Notes under the pieces: generated by a model
Database searches by the model: none
What the model was told of the DNA's origin: nothing
The model's input: only the letters and a program-made list of their open reading frames with translations
Assembly: GCA_041546305.1 (NCBI GenBank)
Contig: JBFEWO010000169.1
Location: 1-5,155 of the forward strand
DNA: 5,155 nucleotides
Direction of reading: 5' to 3'
DNA from: JBFEYJ01 sp041546305
Lineage (GTDB): Bacteria > Pseudomonadota > Gammaproteobacteria > Thiohalomonadales > Thiohalomonadaceae
Shown: positions 1 through 5,155 of the stretch, in pieces
Numbering within the stretch: position 1 is the stretch's first letter
How the letters are laid out: the number at the start of each line of letters is the position of its first letter
Program-made: the position numbers and the translations under genes

Positions 1-2183
1 AGGTTGCCGGCCGAGGCCGCATCGACAGTGGCATTGATCTGCAAGCTGGCGCTGGCACCACTGGCCAGCGCGCCAACCGTCCACACGCCACTACCGCTGA
101 CATAGGCCCCCGCCCCGTTATCACTGCTGTAGGTCACGCCGGCAGGCAGCAGATCGGTGACCACGACGCCGGTGGCCGCCGAGGGGCCGGAGTTGGTGAC
201 CGTCAGGGTGTAGCTGATGGTCTCGCCGACGTTGGGCGTGGCGTTGCTGACGCTCTTTGCCATCGCCAGGTCTTTACCGCCGACAAACACCGAGGCGCTC
301 GCCGCATCGTTGGCGGAAACGTTATCGGACTGGTCTACCGCAGAGACGCTGACGTTGTTGGTGAGCAGGGTGCCGTTGGTGCCGACATCGACCGTCGCGT
401 TCAAGATTAAGGTGGCGACGTCACCGACATTGAACGCTTTGTCTCCCCCGGTGAGGATGGTCCATAACCCACTGCCGCCGTTGTAACTGCCACGGCTGAC
501 CGTGTGACTGGCATAGGTCAGTCCCACGGGCAGAACATCGGTCACGGTCAGCCCGGTGGCCGGATTCGGGCCATTGTTGGTGGCGGTGATGGTGAATGTC
601 ACCGTGTCCCCCTCGAGGGGATTGGCCGTAGTTGCCAGTACCTTGGTGAGCTGGATGTCGGCCGCATCGACCCGCATGCTGGCACTGTCAGAGTTATTGG
701 CCCCCACCGGGTCGGCCTGATCGACAGCGTCGATATTGAGGGTATTGAAGAAGCTGAGTGGGTCATTGTTGCCCAGGTTGACCCTGGCGCTAATGGTGCG
801 GGTAGCGGTGGCACCGACGGCCAGGCTCGCTATCGCCCAGCTGCCGGTATGAGTGCCGGCGGTATAAACCCAGGTGCCATCCCCACCCCCATCCGTGACC
901 GTATCCAGTTGTGACGGGAAGTAATCGGTAGCCTGAATGTTCGTGGCGGTCGTATTGCCGAGGTTCGTGATCTGCAGGGTGAAGGTCACCGTCGCCCCAT
1001 CGGCGGGGACAGGATTGTCGACGGTCTTGGTCACTGCCAGATTGGCATAGCTCACGCTGAAGGCGCTGCTGGCACTGTTATTCGTGGTGTCGGGGTCCTG
1101 CTGTCCGCTGCTACTACCAATGCTGGCAGTATTGGTTATCGTGCTGCCCGCAGTACCGGCATCGACCGTGACGCTAATGGTGATCGAGGCCGTCCCCCCG
1201 CTGGCCAGGTTCCCTACGCTCCATAGGCCCGCCACCGGATCGTAGCTCCCGCCACTGGTGTCCGAGGACCAGGTCACCCCCGCCGGTAGCATATCGCTGA
1301 CCTGCACCCCGGTGACGGCATTCGGGCCATTGTTAATCGCAGTCAGGACATAGCTAACGGTATCACCCTCGTTGGCGGTAGCGGCCCCGCCAGCAATGGT
1401 CTTGGTGATACTCAGGTCGGCACCGCCCACATAGACCGATGCGCTGGCGGTATTGTTAGTACTGTCAGGATCGGCCTCCGCGACGCTCGCAATCGTCGCG
1501 GTATTGGTCACGGTGGTGCCGCTCACCGCGGTGACCGTGGCATCCAGGGTCAGGGTGATAGAGGCGCCGGTGGCCAGGGAGGTGATATTCCACTCATCCG
1601 GAACGGTATCCGCGTCGGCGCTGTCGGTGAAGGAGGAACCGCCGCCGGCAATATGGCTGCTGTAACTCAAGCCTGCGGGCAAGGCATCGGCAACGACGAT
1701 ATTATTGGCGGTATTTTTACCGTAATTGGTCAGGGTCAGGGTAAAGGTGACGGTATCGCCACTATTTGGTGTGGCCGTCGAGACACTCTTGGTTAAGCCC
1801 AGATCCGCACCGGCCACAGCAAACGAGATACTCGCTGAGTTGTTCGCCGTATTATTATCGCTCTGTGCCGCCGAAGCGATGCTCGCGGTATTGATAACGG
1901 AAGGGGTACCCGCAGCATTGACCGTGGCCTGAATCTCCAGGGTGGTACTGGCTCCATTGGCCAGTGCGCCAATCGTCCACAATCCGGTTGCCGCACTGTA
2001 ACTGGCGCTTGCCGGCAGGTGCTTGACATAGCCAACCTCTGACGGGAGCAAATCGAGTACCTGTGCCCCGAGGGAATCACTCGGGCCATTGTTGGTTACC
2101 GTGATGCGGTAAGTGATGTTATCGCCGAGATTGGGTGTGGCGAATGCCGGGTCGGTAAAGCCCTTACTCACCGCCAAATCGGC
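1..2183 (-). repeat. Tandem DUF11 repeats, five complete and one partial
   Basis: Within the giant protein six units begin at residues 375, 499, 628, 753, 881 and 1010. Their spans are 2183-1812, 1811-1425, 1424-1050, 1049-666, 665-279 and 278-1 (cut by the edge), i.e. 124, 129, 125, 128 and 129 residues. Each unit opens with (G/A)ADLxxTK, continues with GDTVTFTLTxTNNGP and a (T/S)DLLPAGVTYSS segment, then LWTVGxLAxGASxxLxxxATV, and closes with a TNTASI...D...NN.ASAS strand. Unit 4 is the most divergent (TDYFPSQLDTV in place of the LPAG motif). Unit 2 has an Asp-rich insertion. DUF11 units are beta-sandwich modules that build rods in surface proteins. The units differ clearly at DNA level, so this is an old repeat family rather than a recent expansion. 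Confidence 0.9.
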
Positions 2184-3305
2184 AAGTGGCTGGGCCTGGA
2201 TGGTATCGGTGCGCGGCACATCCTGGTTCGGGATCGGGGTGGTGCCGTCCACACCGTCGATATAGGTTACCGTGATGTTTTCAACCGGATTGACCTGCAG
2301 GTGCGCATCGGCAGTATTGGGGGTCGGATTGGACTCCGTTGGCACCGAGCCAACAAAGATGCCGCTGTTGGCACTACTCTCAGTCAGAGTGACGACCAGG
2401 GAGTCGCCATTCGGCGTGGTCAGGGTAACGGTCACGCTCTCCAGGCTGGTGCTGTTGCCGTTACGATCCTGGTCGTTGACCTCAATATAGAGATTGTTGC
2501 CAGCCTGAAAGGCGGTCACATCGGCGCTGTAGGCGGCATCGGTAAAACGCACGGTGCCATCGGTGGGGATCTTGCCATTCGGCGAGGTCGGGGTGGAAAG
2601 ATCGGTCAGGTCCGCCCCCACCAAATCCGCTGACAATGTCTGCGCGGAATTGGAGCTGCCCACAAAGAAACGGACCAGCGAATTGTCAGACAGCCCCAGC
2701 TCATTTGCGAGCACGCTGTAGGGAATACGAAAATCAATGAACCAGTCAGGGTTTCCATCACCGACAACATCACTGGCGTAACCAGCCCCAACCCCGAGTG
2801 TGTCAACCTGATTGAGGCGATAATTCCCACTTACCGGGTCACTGCTGGCGAGCTGGTTCCAGATAAGGGTCTCAGCCTTATCGGAGGGGTCTGAAACATA
2901 CGTTTTGGTCGTATTTTTTGCCAGATAGAAGGCCTCCGGATTGACGATACCGTCCAGCATGATCATGTATTCATAATCAGCGGAGTTCATATCGGTATCG
3001 ATCAGAATCCCCCAACCGAAGGGGGCAAGGCCGCCGCCTTGCCGCGGATCAGTATCTACCCGAATCCGAAAATAGAGGTGCGATCCATCATTGAAGATGT
3101 AAGAGGCGGGATTCGTGGCGTCACCAACAATATCGCGGGATGTTGCGCCATCTGCACCAGGATCGGTGATACTGCTGCCATTGCGCTGCAGCTCAATCCA
3201 GTTGCTCTCGTTGGGCCACGCGGCCCAGAGGGAAGGGGCAGCCAGTAATAGGCTAAATAACAACCAGAGCCGGTACGGAGTCGCGCAGTAACGGTAACGA
3301 CTCAT
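1..3305 (-). CDS. Giant exported DUF11-repeat protein with N-terminal DOMON/CBM9-like domain, partial (C-terminus outside window)
   Basis: An uninterrupted minus-strand frame starts at ATG 3305-3303 and is still open after 1101 codons at the left edge. An in-frame TGA lies eight codons upstream with no other start between, so this ATG is fixed. Residues 1-28 form a Sec signal peptide: Arg-rich start, hydrophobic core LWLLFSLLLAA, probable cleavage after SLWA. Residues about 30-222 resemble DOMON/CBM9-like beta domains found at the front of bacterial DUF11 proteins (YIFNDGSHLYFRIRV, FGWGILIDTD at 96-105, DWFIDFRIP at 187-195). Residues about 252-365 look like an Ig-like beta domain with an EF-hand-type loop at 278-289. 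From residue 375, DUF11 repeats (Pfam PF01345) follow, with signatures such as VTNNGPS, DLLPAGVTYSS and LWTVGALASGAS. After Cys7 I find no cysteine, typical of extracellular stalk proteins. Role inferred: surface or secreted adhesin/matrix protein. Ligand and anchoring cannot be seen. Family call is firm, function is not. Confidence 0.93.
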   Translation of the reverse strand, partial: MSRYRYCATPYRLWLLFSLLLAAPSLWAAWPNESNWIELQRNGSSITDPGADGATSRDIVGDATNPASYIFNDGSHLYFRIRVDTDPRQGGGLAPFGWGILIDTDMNSADYEYMIMLDGIVNPEAFYLAKNTTKTYVSDPSDKAETLIWNQLASSDPVSGNYRLNQVDTLGVGAGYASDVVGDGNPDWFIDFRIPYSVLANELGLSDNSLVRFFVGSSNSAQTLSADLVGADLTDLSTPTSPNGKIPTDGTVRFTDAAYSADVTAFQAGNNLYIEVNDQDRNGNSTSLESVTVTLTTPNGDSLVVTLTESSANSGIFVGSVPTESNPTPNTADAHLQVNPVENITVTYIDGVDGTTPIPNQDVPRTDTIQAQPLADLAVSKGFTDPAFATPNLGDNITYRITVTNNGPSDSLGAQVLDLLPSEVGYVKHLPASASYSAATGLWTIGALANGASTTLEIQATVNAAGTPSVINTASIASAAQSDNNTANNSASISFAVAGADLGLTKSVSTATPNSGDTVTFTLTLTNYGKNTANNIVVADALPAGLSYSSHIAGGGSSFTDSADADTVPDEWNITSLATGASITLTLDATVTAVSGTTVTNTATIASVAEADPDSTNNTASASVYVGGADLSITKTIAGGAATANEGDTVSYVLTAINNGPNAVTGVQVSDMLPAGVTWSSDTSGGSYDPVAGLWSVGNLASGGTASITISVTVDAGTAGSTITNTASIGSSSGQQDPDTTNNSASSAFSVSYANLAVTKTVDNPVPADGATVTFTLQITNLGNTTATNIQATDYFPSQLDTVTDGGGDGTWVYTAGTHTGSWAIASLAVGATATRTISARVNLGNNDPLSFFNTLNIDAVDQADPVGANNSDSASMRVDAADIQLTKVLATTANPLEGDTVTFTITATNNGPNPATGLTVTDVLPVGLTYASHTVSRGSYNGGSGLWTILTGGDKAFNVGDVATLILNATVDVGTNGTLLTNNVSVSAVDQSDNVSANDAASASVFVGGKDLAMAKSVSNATPNVGETISYTLTVTNSGPSAATGVVVTDLLPAGVTYSSDNGAGAYVSGSGVWTVGALASGASASLQINATVDAASAGN
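1590..1625 (-). other. Asp-rich insertion in DUF11 repeat 2 (residues 561-572)
   Basis: Repeat 2 carries DSADADTVPDEW where most other repeats have a short turn before the LWTV strand (for example YDPVAGLWSV in repeat 3). The spacing of acidic residues and the PDEW ending resemble thrombospondin type-3-like calcium motifs (DxDxDGxPDxWE), although the usual Gly is absent. It is recorded as a possible second metal site; the function is not established. Confidence 0.3.
2439..2474 (-). other. EF-hand-type calcium-binding loop in the giant protein (residues 278-289)
   Basis: Residues 278-289 read DQDRNGNSTSLE, which fits the 12-position EF-hand loop: Asp at 1, Asp at 3, Asn at 5, Gly at 6 and Glu at 12. 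It sits between beta-strand-like segments (NNLYIEV and SVTVTLTTPNG), not helices, so it is more likely a bacterial beta-domain or dockerin-like calcium loop than a true helix-loop-helix EF-hand. Calcium binding is inferred from the ligand pattern only. Confidence 0.5.
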
Positions 3306-3307
3306 GG

Positions 3308-3320
3308 CGGGGCCACCCCG
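3308..3320 (-). promoter_or_regulatory. GC hairpin over the ribosome-binding region of the giant gene
   Basis: On the minus strand CGGGG-TGG-CCCCG is a perfect 5-bp stem with a 3-base loop ending two bases before the ATG at 3305. The only purine-rich stretch at suitable distance, GGGGTGG, lies in this stem and loop, and no clean AGGAGG is present. The hairpin would therefore hide the Shine-Dalgarno-like bases, suggesting weak or regulated initiation. This is inferred from sequence alone. Confidence 0.4.
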
Positions 3321-3481
3321 GACAACTCAAGCCACCTTACGCCAGACAGGATACCCATCACCGGGGTGAAACAGAGTGGGGTGCCGTGCTGAAAGAAAAG
3401 GTGAGATCCTCGCTGAAGTGGAGACAACCGATAATCCTTAACCCCATCAACAGAGGAAGATGGCCCCGGTCGAGAGCGTCT

Positions 3482-3539
3482 AAAAAACAGCCTCTCCGTG
3501 CCAGACAATGCCTTGCATTTTGTGGTTGTCGCAGAGAGG
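3482..3539 (-). terminator. Terminator-like hairpin in the leader upstream of the giant gene
   Basis: Read on the minus strand, CCTCTC (3539-3534) pairs with GAGAGG (3496-3491). The stem can extend inward by a G-U and a G-C pair, and further pairing (GACAA with TTGTC, or AATGC with GCATT) is possible inside the loop. After the closing arm come CTG and then six T. The three-base gap before the T tract and the large loop make it weaker than a textbook Rho-independent terminator. It lies about 175 bases before the giant gene, so it could end read-through from upstream, end a short leader RNA, or act as an attenuator. Confidence 0.42.
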
Positions 3540-3680
3540 AACAGCATCATTCTTGAAGAAAATCCGGGTCCTGAACATCCTAGTCTAATCCATGAAAGTC
3601 CAATCTCGGTCATCCCATAACCACACCAATGCACTCAAGCATCGAAAAATCAACTCGTTAGCATCATTACTTAATTTATC

Positions 3681-3710
3681 ATGTAACCAATATGTAACAC
3701 AATATGAGAC
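3681..3710. repeat. Helically phased ATGTAAC direct repeats, possible operator
   Basis: On the plus strand ATGTAAC occurs at 3681 and 3692, with a degenerate third copy ATGAGAC at 3704; the spacings are 11 and 12 bases, about one helical turn. Direct repeats with this spacing are typical of OmpR/PhoB-family response regulators, and GTAAC-N6-GTAAC resembles a CpxR-type box (GTAAA-N5-GTAAA). The third copy overlaps the CRP-like palindrome, so the two sites could compete or cooperate. Which regulator binds, if any, is unknown. Confidence 0.33.
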
Positions 3711-3720
3711 ATAGATCACA
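3705..3720 (-). promoter_or_regulatory. CRP/Vfr-like binding site
   Basis: The minus strand reads TGTGATCTATGTCTCA. The left arm matches the CRP consensus TGTGA-N6-TCACA exactly and the right arm (TCTCA) matches four of five. The site lies in an AT-rich stretch. The best nearby minus-strand -10-like hexamer, TAAATT (3678-3673, 4 of 6), would place the site's centre about 46 bases upstream of the predicted start, near but not exactly at the usual class II distance. No good -35 is present, as expected for an activator-dependent promoter. If real, transcription would give a leader of roughly 360 bases before the giant gene. Confidence 0.4.
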
Positions 3721-4159
3721 GAATTTCCGCCCCTTTTATGACACAAGAAACATAGGGGTAATTCAGCGTGTTCTCTGGCGGTATACCAGACTACGGTTAA
3801 TCGGAGACTCCTGTGCAGCGAGTCAAAGGCCCGCAGGGGGTAACCCCAAGTCAAGCACACTCTCAATCATGTCCCATTGAGCCTGGCCGACTGCACTGCC
3901 GGGAGAAACAACCTACAGTCAGATGGATACACGACGCCGCCATGCCTTCCCTCTGAGCCGCACAGGGATGGTGGCCAAAAGCGACTGGGTCACCTGACAT
4001 GCGCGGGAATAGGAGGGGGCATCGATGGCGTCAGAGAAAATCTGGACACCACCGATATTGTGGCAAAGAACTGCGGGTAACTGCGAGGTACTGCTTCTCA
4101 AGTTAGTGACTGAGTGTTGCGTTCCGTTCAAGCGCAAAGCAAGAACGATGCGAAGTGTT

Positions 4160-4699
4160 TCAGGTGTCTCCTCCTACCTCCCCTTGTTGGCCACTCGCGT
4201 TGAATGCTTCATGAAACGTAACGATTCCCTGTGGAACCTGCCCGTCAAAGGAGAGCACGAAAAAGACCTCCTGAGGTACCCCATCAAGCCCAAGTCCCTG
4301 CACGTTCTTAAAGCCCAACTTACTGTAGTACTCCGGATGCCCCACAAGACAGACGCCCCGGGCATCCAGCCCTTTTAGCCGTGACAATCCCGCCTGGATT
4401 AACGCCTTGCCGATCCCCTGCCGCTGGTACTCCGGCAACACTGACACTGGCCCAAGCCCATACCAGCCCCCGGTCCCGTCCGACATGGCGACCGGCGAGA
4501 AGGCGATATGCCCTACGACCCGACCTTCAACTTCTGCGACCAGCGATACGGTTAGCCCCTTCGCTGCGCGCAGCGCTTCAATGATGAACTGCTCGGTGTG
4601 GCCGCTGATCTCCAGAGTCTGGAAGGCGGATACGGTTACGTCCCTTATCGCATCAACATCAGCATCCGTCTCACCTCGGATAACGATCTTTGTATCCAT
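4160..4699 (-). CDS. GNAT-family N-acetyltransferase, YhbS-like (COG3153)
   Basis: The product is a complete 179-residue cytoplasmic enzyme expected to transfer acetyl from acetyl-CoA to an amine; the substrate is unknown. The N-terminal strand IVIRGETDADVDAIRDV is typical of GNAT folds. Motif A is clear: YGLGPVSVLPEYQRQGIGKALIQ at about 80-102, with the Q-R-Q-G-I-G-K-A pyrophosphate-binding loop at 92-99. HPEYYSKLGF (121-130) and the C-terminal VPQEVFFVLSF...GIVTFHEAF match the YhbS/COG3153 subgroup. ATG 4699 is chosen because AGGTG lies just upstream (AGG six bases before the start). An in-frame ATG at 4744 would add 15 residues, lacks a ribosome-binding site and falls at the base of a hairpin. 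The gene follows the pqiA-like gene by 45 bases on the same strand, so co-transcription is likely. No T-rich terminator is seen right after the stop. Confidence 0.92.
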   Translation of the reverse strand: MDTKIVIRGETDADVDAIRDVTVSAFQTLEISGHTEQFIIEALRAAKGLTVSLVAEVEGRVVGHIAFSPVAMSDGTGGWYGLGPVSVLPEYQRQGIGKALIQAGLSRLKGLDARGVCLVGHPEYYSKLGFKNVQGLGLDGVPQEVFFVLSFDGQVPQGIVTFHEAFNASGQQGEVGGDT

Positions 4700-4706
4700 G
4701 AAACAC

Positions 4707-4713
4707 CTGTTAA
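4707..4713 (-). promoter_or_regulatory. Ribosome-binding site of the GNAT gene
   Basis: The minus-strand context ACAGGTGTTTCATG places AGGTG just upstream of ATG 4699, with AGG six bases from the start. This decides the start in favour of 4699 over the upstream ATG at 4744, which has no comparable site. Confidence 0.6.
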
Positions 4714-4722
4714 TTGCTTTTG

Positions 4723-4742
4723 GCCCTGGACTGGGCCAGGGC
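4723..4742 (-). other. Perfect intercistronic hairpin between the pqiA-like and GNAT genes
   Basis: On the minus strand GCCCTGG-CCCAGT-CCAGGGC is a 7-bp perfect stem with a 6-base loop, starting two bases after the pqiA-like stop codon. An A-rich stretch (CAAAAGC) follows, not a T tract, so it is not a standard Rho-independent terminator. It could stabilise the 3' end of the upstream message, cause partial polarity between the two genes, or form part of a pause site. Confidence 0.5.
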
Positions 4743-4744
4743 AT

Positions 4745-5155
4745 TCAGGTACTCGCTTGTGTCTCCAGCGATGCTCTTCCTACCAGTTGTGTCAGCAGCA
4801 TGCTGGCAAGCACGCCCGCGGAAAACAGGTACAGCCCGCAATGCACCTCGACCGAGGCTATCGCCCCCAGTTTGATCGTCATAATGAGCATGGCCACGAC
4901 GAAGACATCCAGCATCGACCATTTACCCAGCACCATCAACATGGTGGTGTACCGCCGCCGTTTCCGTTCATCCAGCATAGGATCGTTGATCAGGCGAAAC
5001 AGCACGAACATTTTATAAACGGGCATGACGATGCTGAAGAGGAATAACAGGGCGAAGAGCAGCGGCTCGCCTGCTGTCAGCAGGTGGAAGATGCCGGAGA
5101 ACAGCGAAAAAGTATCATCAAAAACAAAAAACTTGCTGAAGGTAAAAAACGGCAG
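4745..5155 (-). CDS. pqiA-like: PqiA-family inner-membrane protein, partial (N-terminus outside window)
   Basis: The frame is open from the right edge to TGA 4747-4745 and gives the last 136 residues. The segments LPFFTFSKFFVFDDTFSLFSGIFHLLTAGEPLLFALLFLFSIVMPVYKM and GKWSMLDVFVVAMLIMTIKLG are hallmark blocks of the PqiA (paraquat-inducible protein A) family. Three membrane segments are visible, at about residues 31-53, 80-102 and 107-125 of the visible part, with a basic loop (DERKRRR) between the first two. In E. coli, PqiA and the related LetA (YebS) work with MCE-domain partners PqiB and LetB in lipid transport between the membranes. Many bacteria have short single-domain relatives, and the short tail after the last segment fits either a single-domain form or the second half of a longer one. 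No MCE-domain gene follows: the next gene is the GNAT enzyme. Its start, any zinc-binding Cys motif and its promoter lie beyond the window. Confidence 0.9.
   Translation of the reverse strand: MPFFTFSKFFVFDDTFSLFSGIFHLLTAGEPLLFALLFLFSIVMPVYKMFVLFRLINDPMLDERKRRRYTTMLMVLGKWSMLDVFVVAMLIMTIKLGAIASVEVHCGLYLFSAGVLASMLLTQLVGRASLETQAST

Larger units (their letters stand above)
3306..4159. other. Gene-free intergenic region (about 850 bases)
   Basis: I find no convincing protein or RNA gene between the GNAT stop and the start of the giant gene. Short open frames on both strands lack recognisable domains and overlap each other. Besides the sites listed separately, I see: an imperfect hairpin at 4117-4137, 22 bases past the GNAT stop, with no T tract; an inverted repeat CTCAAT-8-ATTGAG at 3862-3881; an inverted repeat GACTC-9-GAGTC at 3806-3824; a GGGG-TAA-CCCC hairpin near 3836-3848; and the 8-bp palindrome GGTATACC at 3780-3787. 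DNA at about 3640-3730 is clearly AT-rich compared with its surroundings. I compared it by eye with the GEMM-I and cobalamin riboswitch consensus and saw no match. Confidence 0.6.

Noticed and set aside
217..2633. Several plus-strand open frames of 68-136 codons opposite the DUF11 repeats
   Set aside because: They recur because the GC-rich repeat DNA is low in antisense stops. The minus frame is continuous and matches a known family.
3491..3503. Sigma-54-like -24 element TGGCACG on the minus strand
   Set aside because: The GC expected in the -12 element is one base too close and TTGC is absent. The bases are better explained as one arm of the terminator-like hairpin.
3302..3634. Minus-strand 110-codon open frame whose TGA overlaps the ATG of the giant gene (ATGA), suggesting a coupled small gene
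   Set aside because: The composition is unlike a real protein (many Cys, Trp, Met and Arg without order), it runs through the terminator-like hairpin and has no recognisable domain. The overlap is probably chance.
3781..3860. GGGGTTACC-like bases on the minus strand hinting at a GEMM-I (cyclic di-GMP) riboswitch
   Set aside because: The other conserved GEMM elements are not found in the right order. The bases form only a simple GGGG-TAA-CCCC hairpin.
3585..3866. Minus-strand 93-codon open frame across the AT-rich promoter-like region
   Set aside because: No domain, signal or believable composition, and it covers the putative regulatory sites.
3877..4137. Short open frames on both strands (plus 3877-4080, minus 4137-3919) in the intergenic region
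   Set aside because: Both appear to use TTG starts, overlap each other on opposite strands and show no conserved motif.
4025..4378. Plus-strand open frame preceded by a good AGGAGG sequence
   Set aside because: Most of it is antisense to the well-supported GNAT gene and the product has no recognisable family. The purine run is probably chance.
4697..4744. Longer GNAT form starting at ATG 4744 and overlapping the pqiA-like stop as TGAATG
   Set aside because: It has no ribosome site, adds the unlikely leader MPWPSPGPKAINRCF and includes the hairpin. ATG 4699 has AGGTG at proper distance and begins at the conserved fold.

Overview
The window looks like ordinary bacterial chromosome, most likely from a gammaproteobacterium. 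The grounds are the pairing of a PqiA-type inner-membrane protein with a YhbS-like GNAT acetyltransferase, GC-rich coding DNA with an AT-rich promoter-like island, and a Sec-exported DUF11 repeat protein. The genus cannot be told from the sequence. All three recognisable genes are on the minus strand. I see no tRNA, rRNA, CRISPR array, insertion sequence or integron site.

Right edge (5155 to 4160): the C-terminal 136 residues of a PqiA-family membrane protein whose start lies outside the window. A 45-base gap holding a perfect 7-bp hairpin follows, then a complete 179-residue GNAT N-acetyltransferase. Same strand and close spacing suggest one transcript.

Middle (4159 to 3306): about 850 bases with no convincing gene. 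On the minus strand it holds a CRP-like palindrome, adjacent direct repeats of ATGTAAC spaced one helical turn apart, a terminator-like hairpin with a T6 tract, and a GC hairpin against the start codon of the next gene. It reads as the long regulatory leader of the next gene, possibly with a short leader RNA.

Left two-thirds (3305 to 1): a single open frame of at least 1101 codons running off the left edge. It encodes a Sec signal peptide, a DOMON/CBM9-like beta domain, an Ig-like beta domain with an EF-hand-type calcium loop, and five complete plus one partial DUF11 repeats of 124-129 residues. This is a very large cell-surface or secreted stalk/adhesin-like protein. No cysteine is visible after the signal peptide. 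Plus-strand open frames across this region are antisense shadows.

The PqiA/GNAT pair and the DUF11 gene have no evident functional link. The most interesting points are the modular architecture of the giant exported protein and the structured leader in front of it. I do not see clear evidence of a wholly new system.
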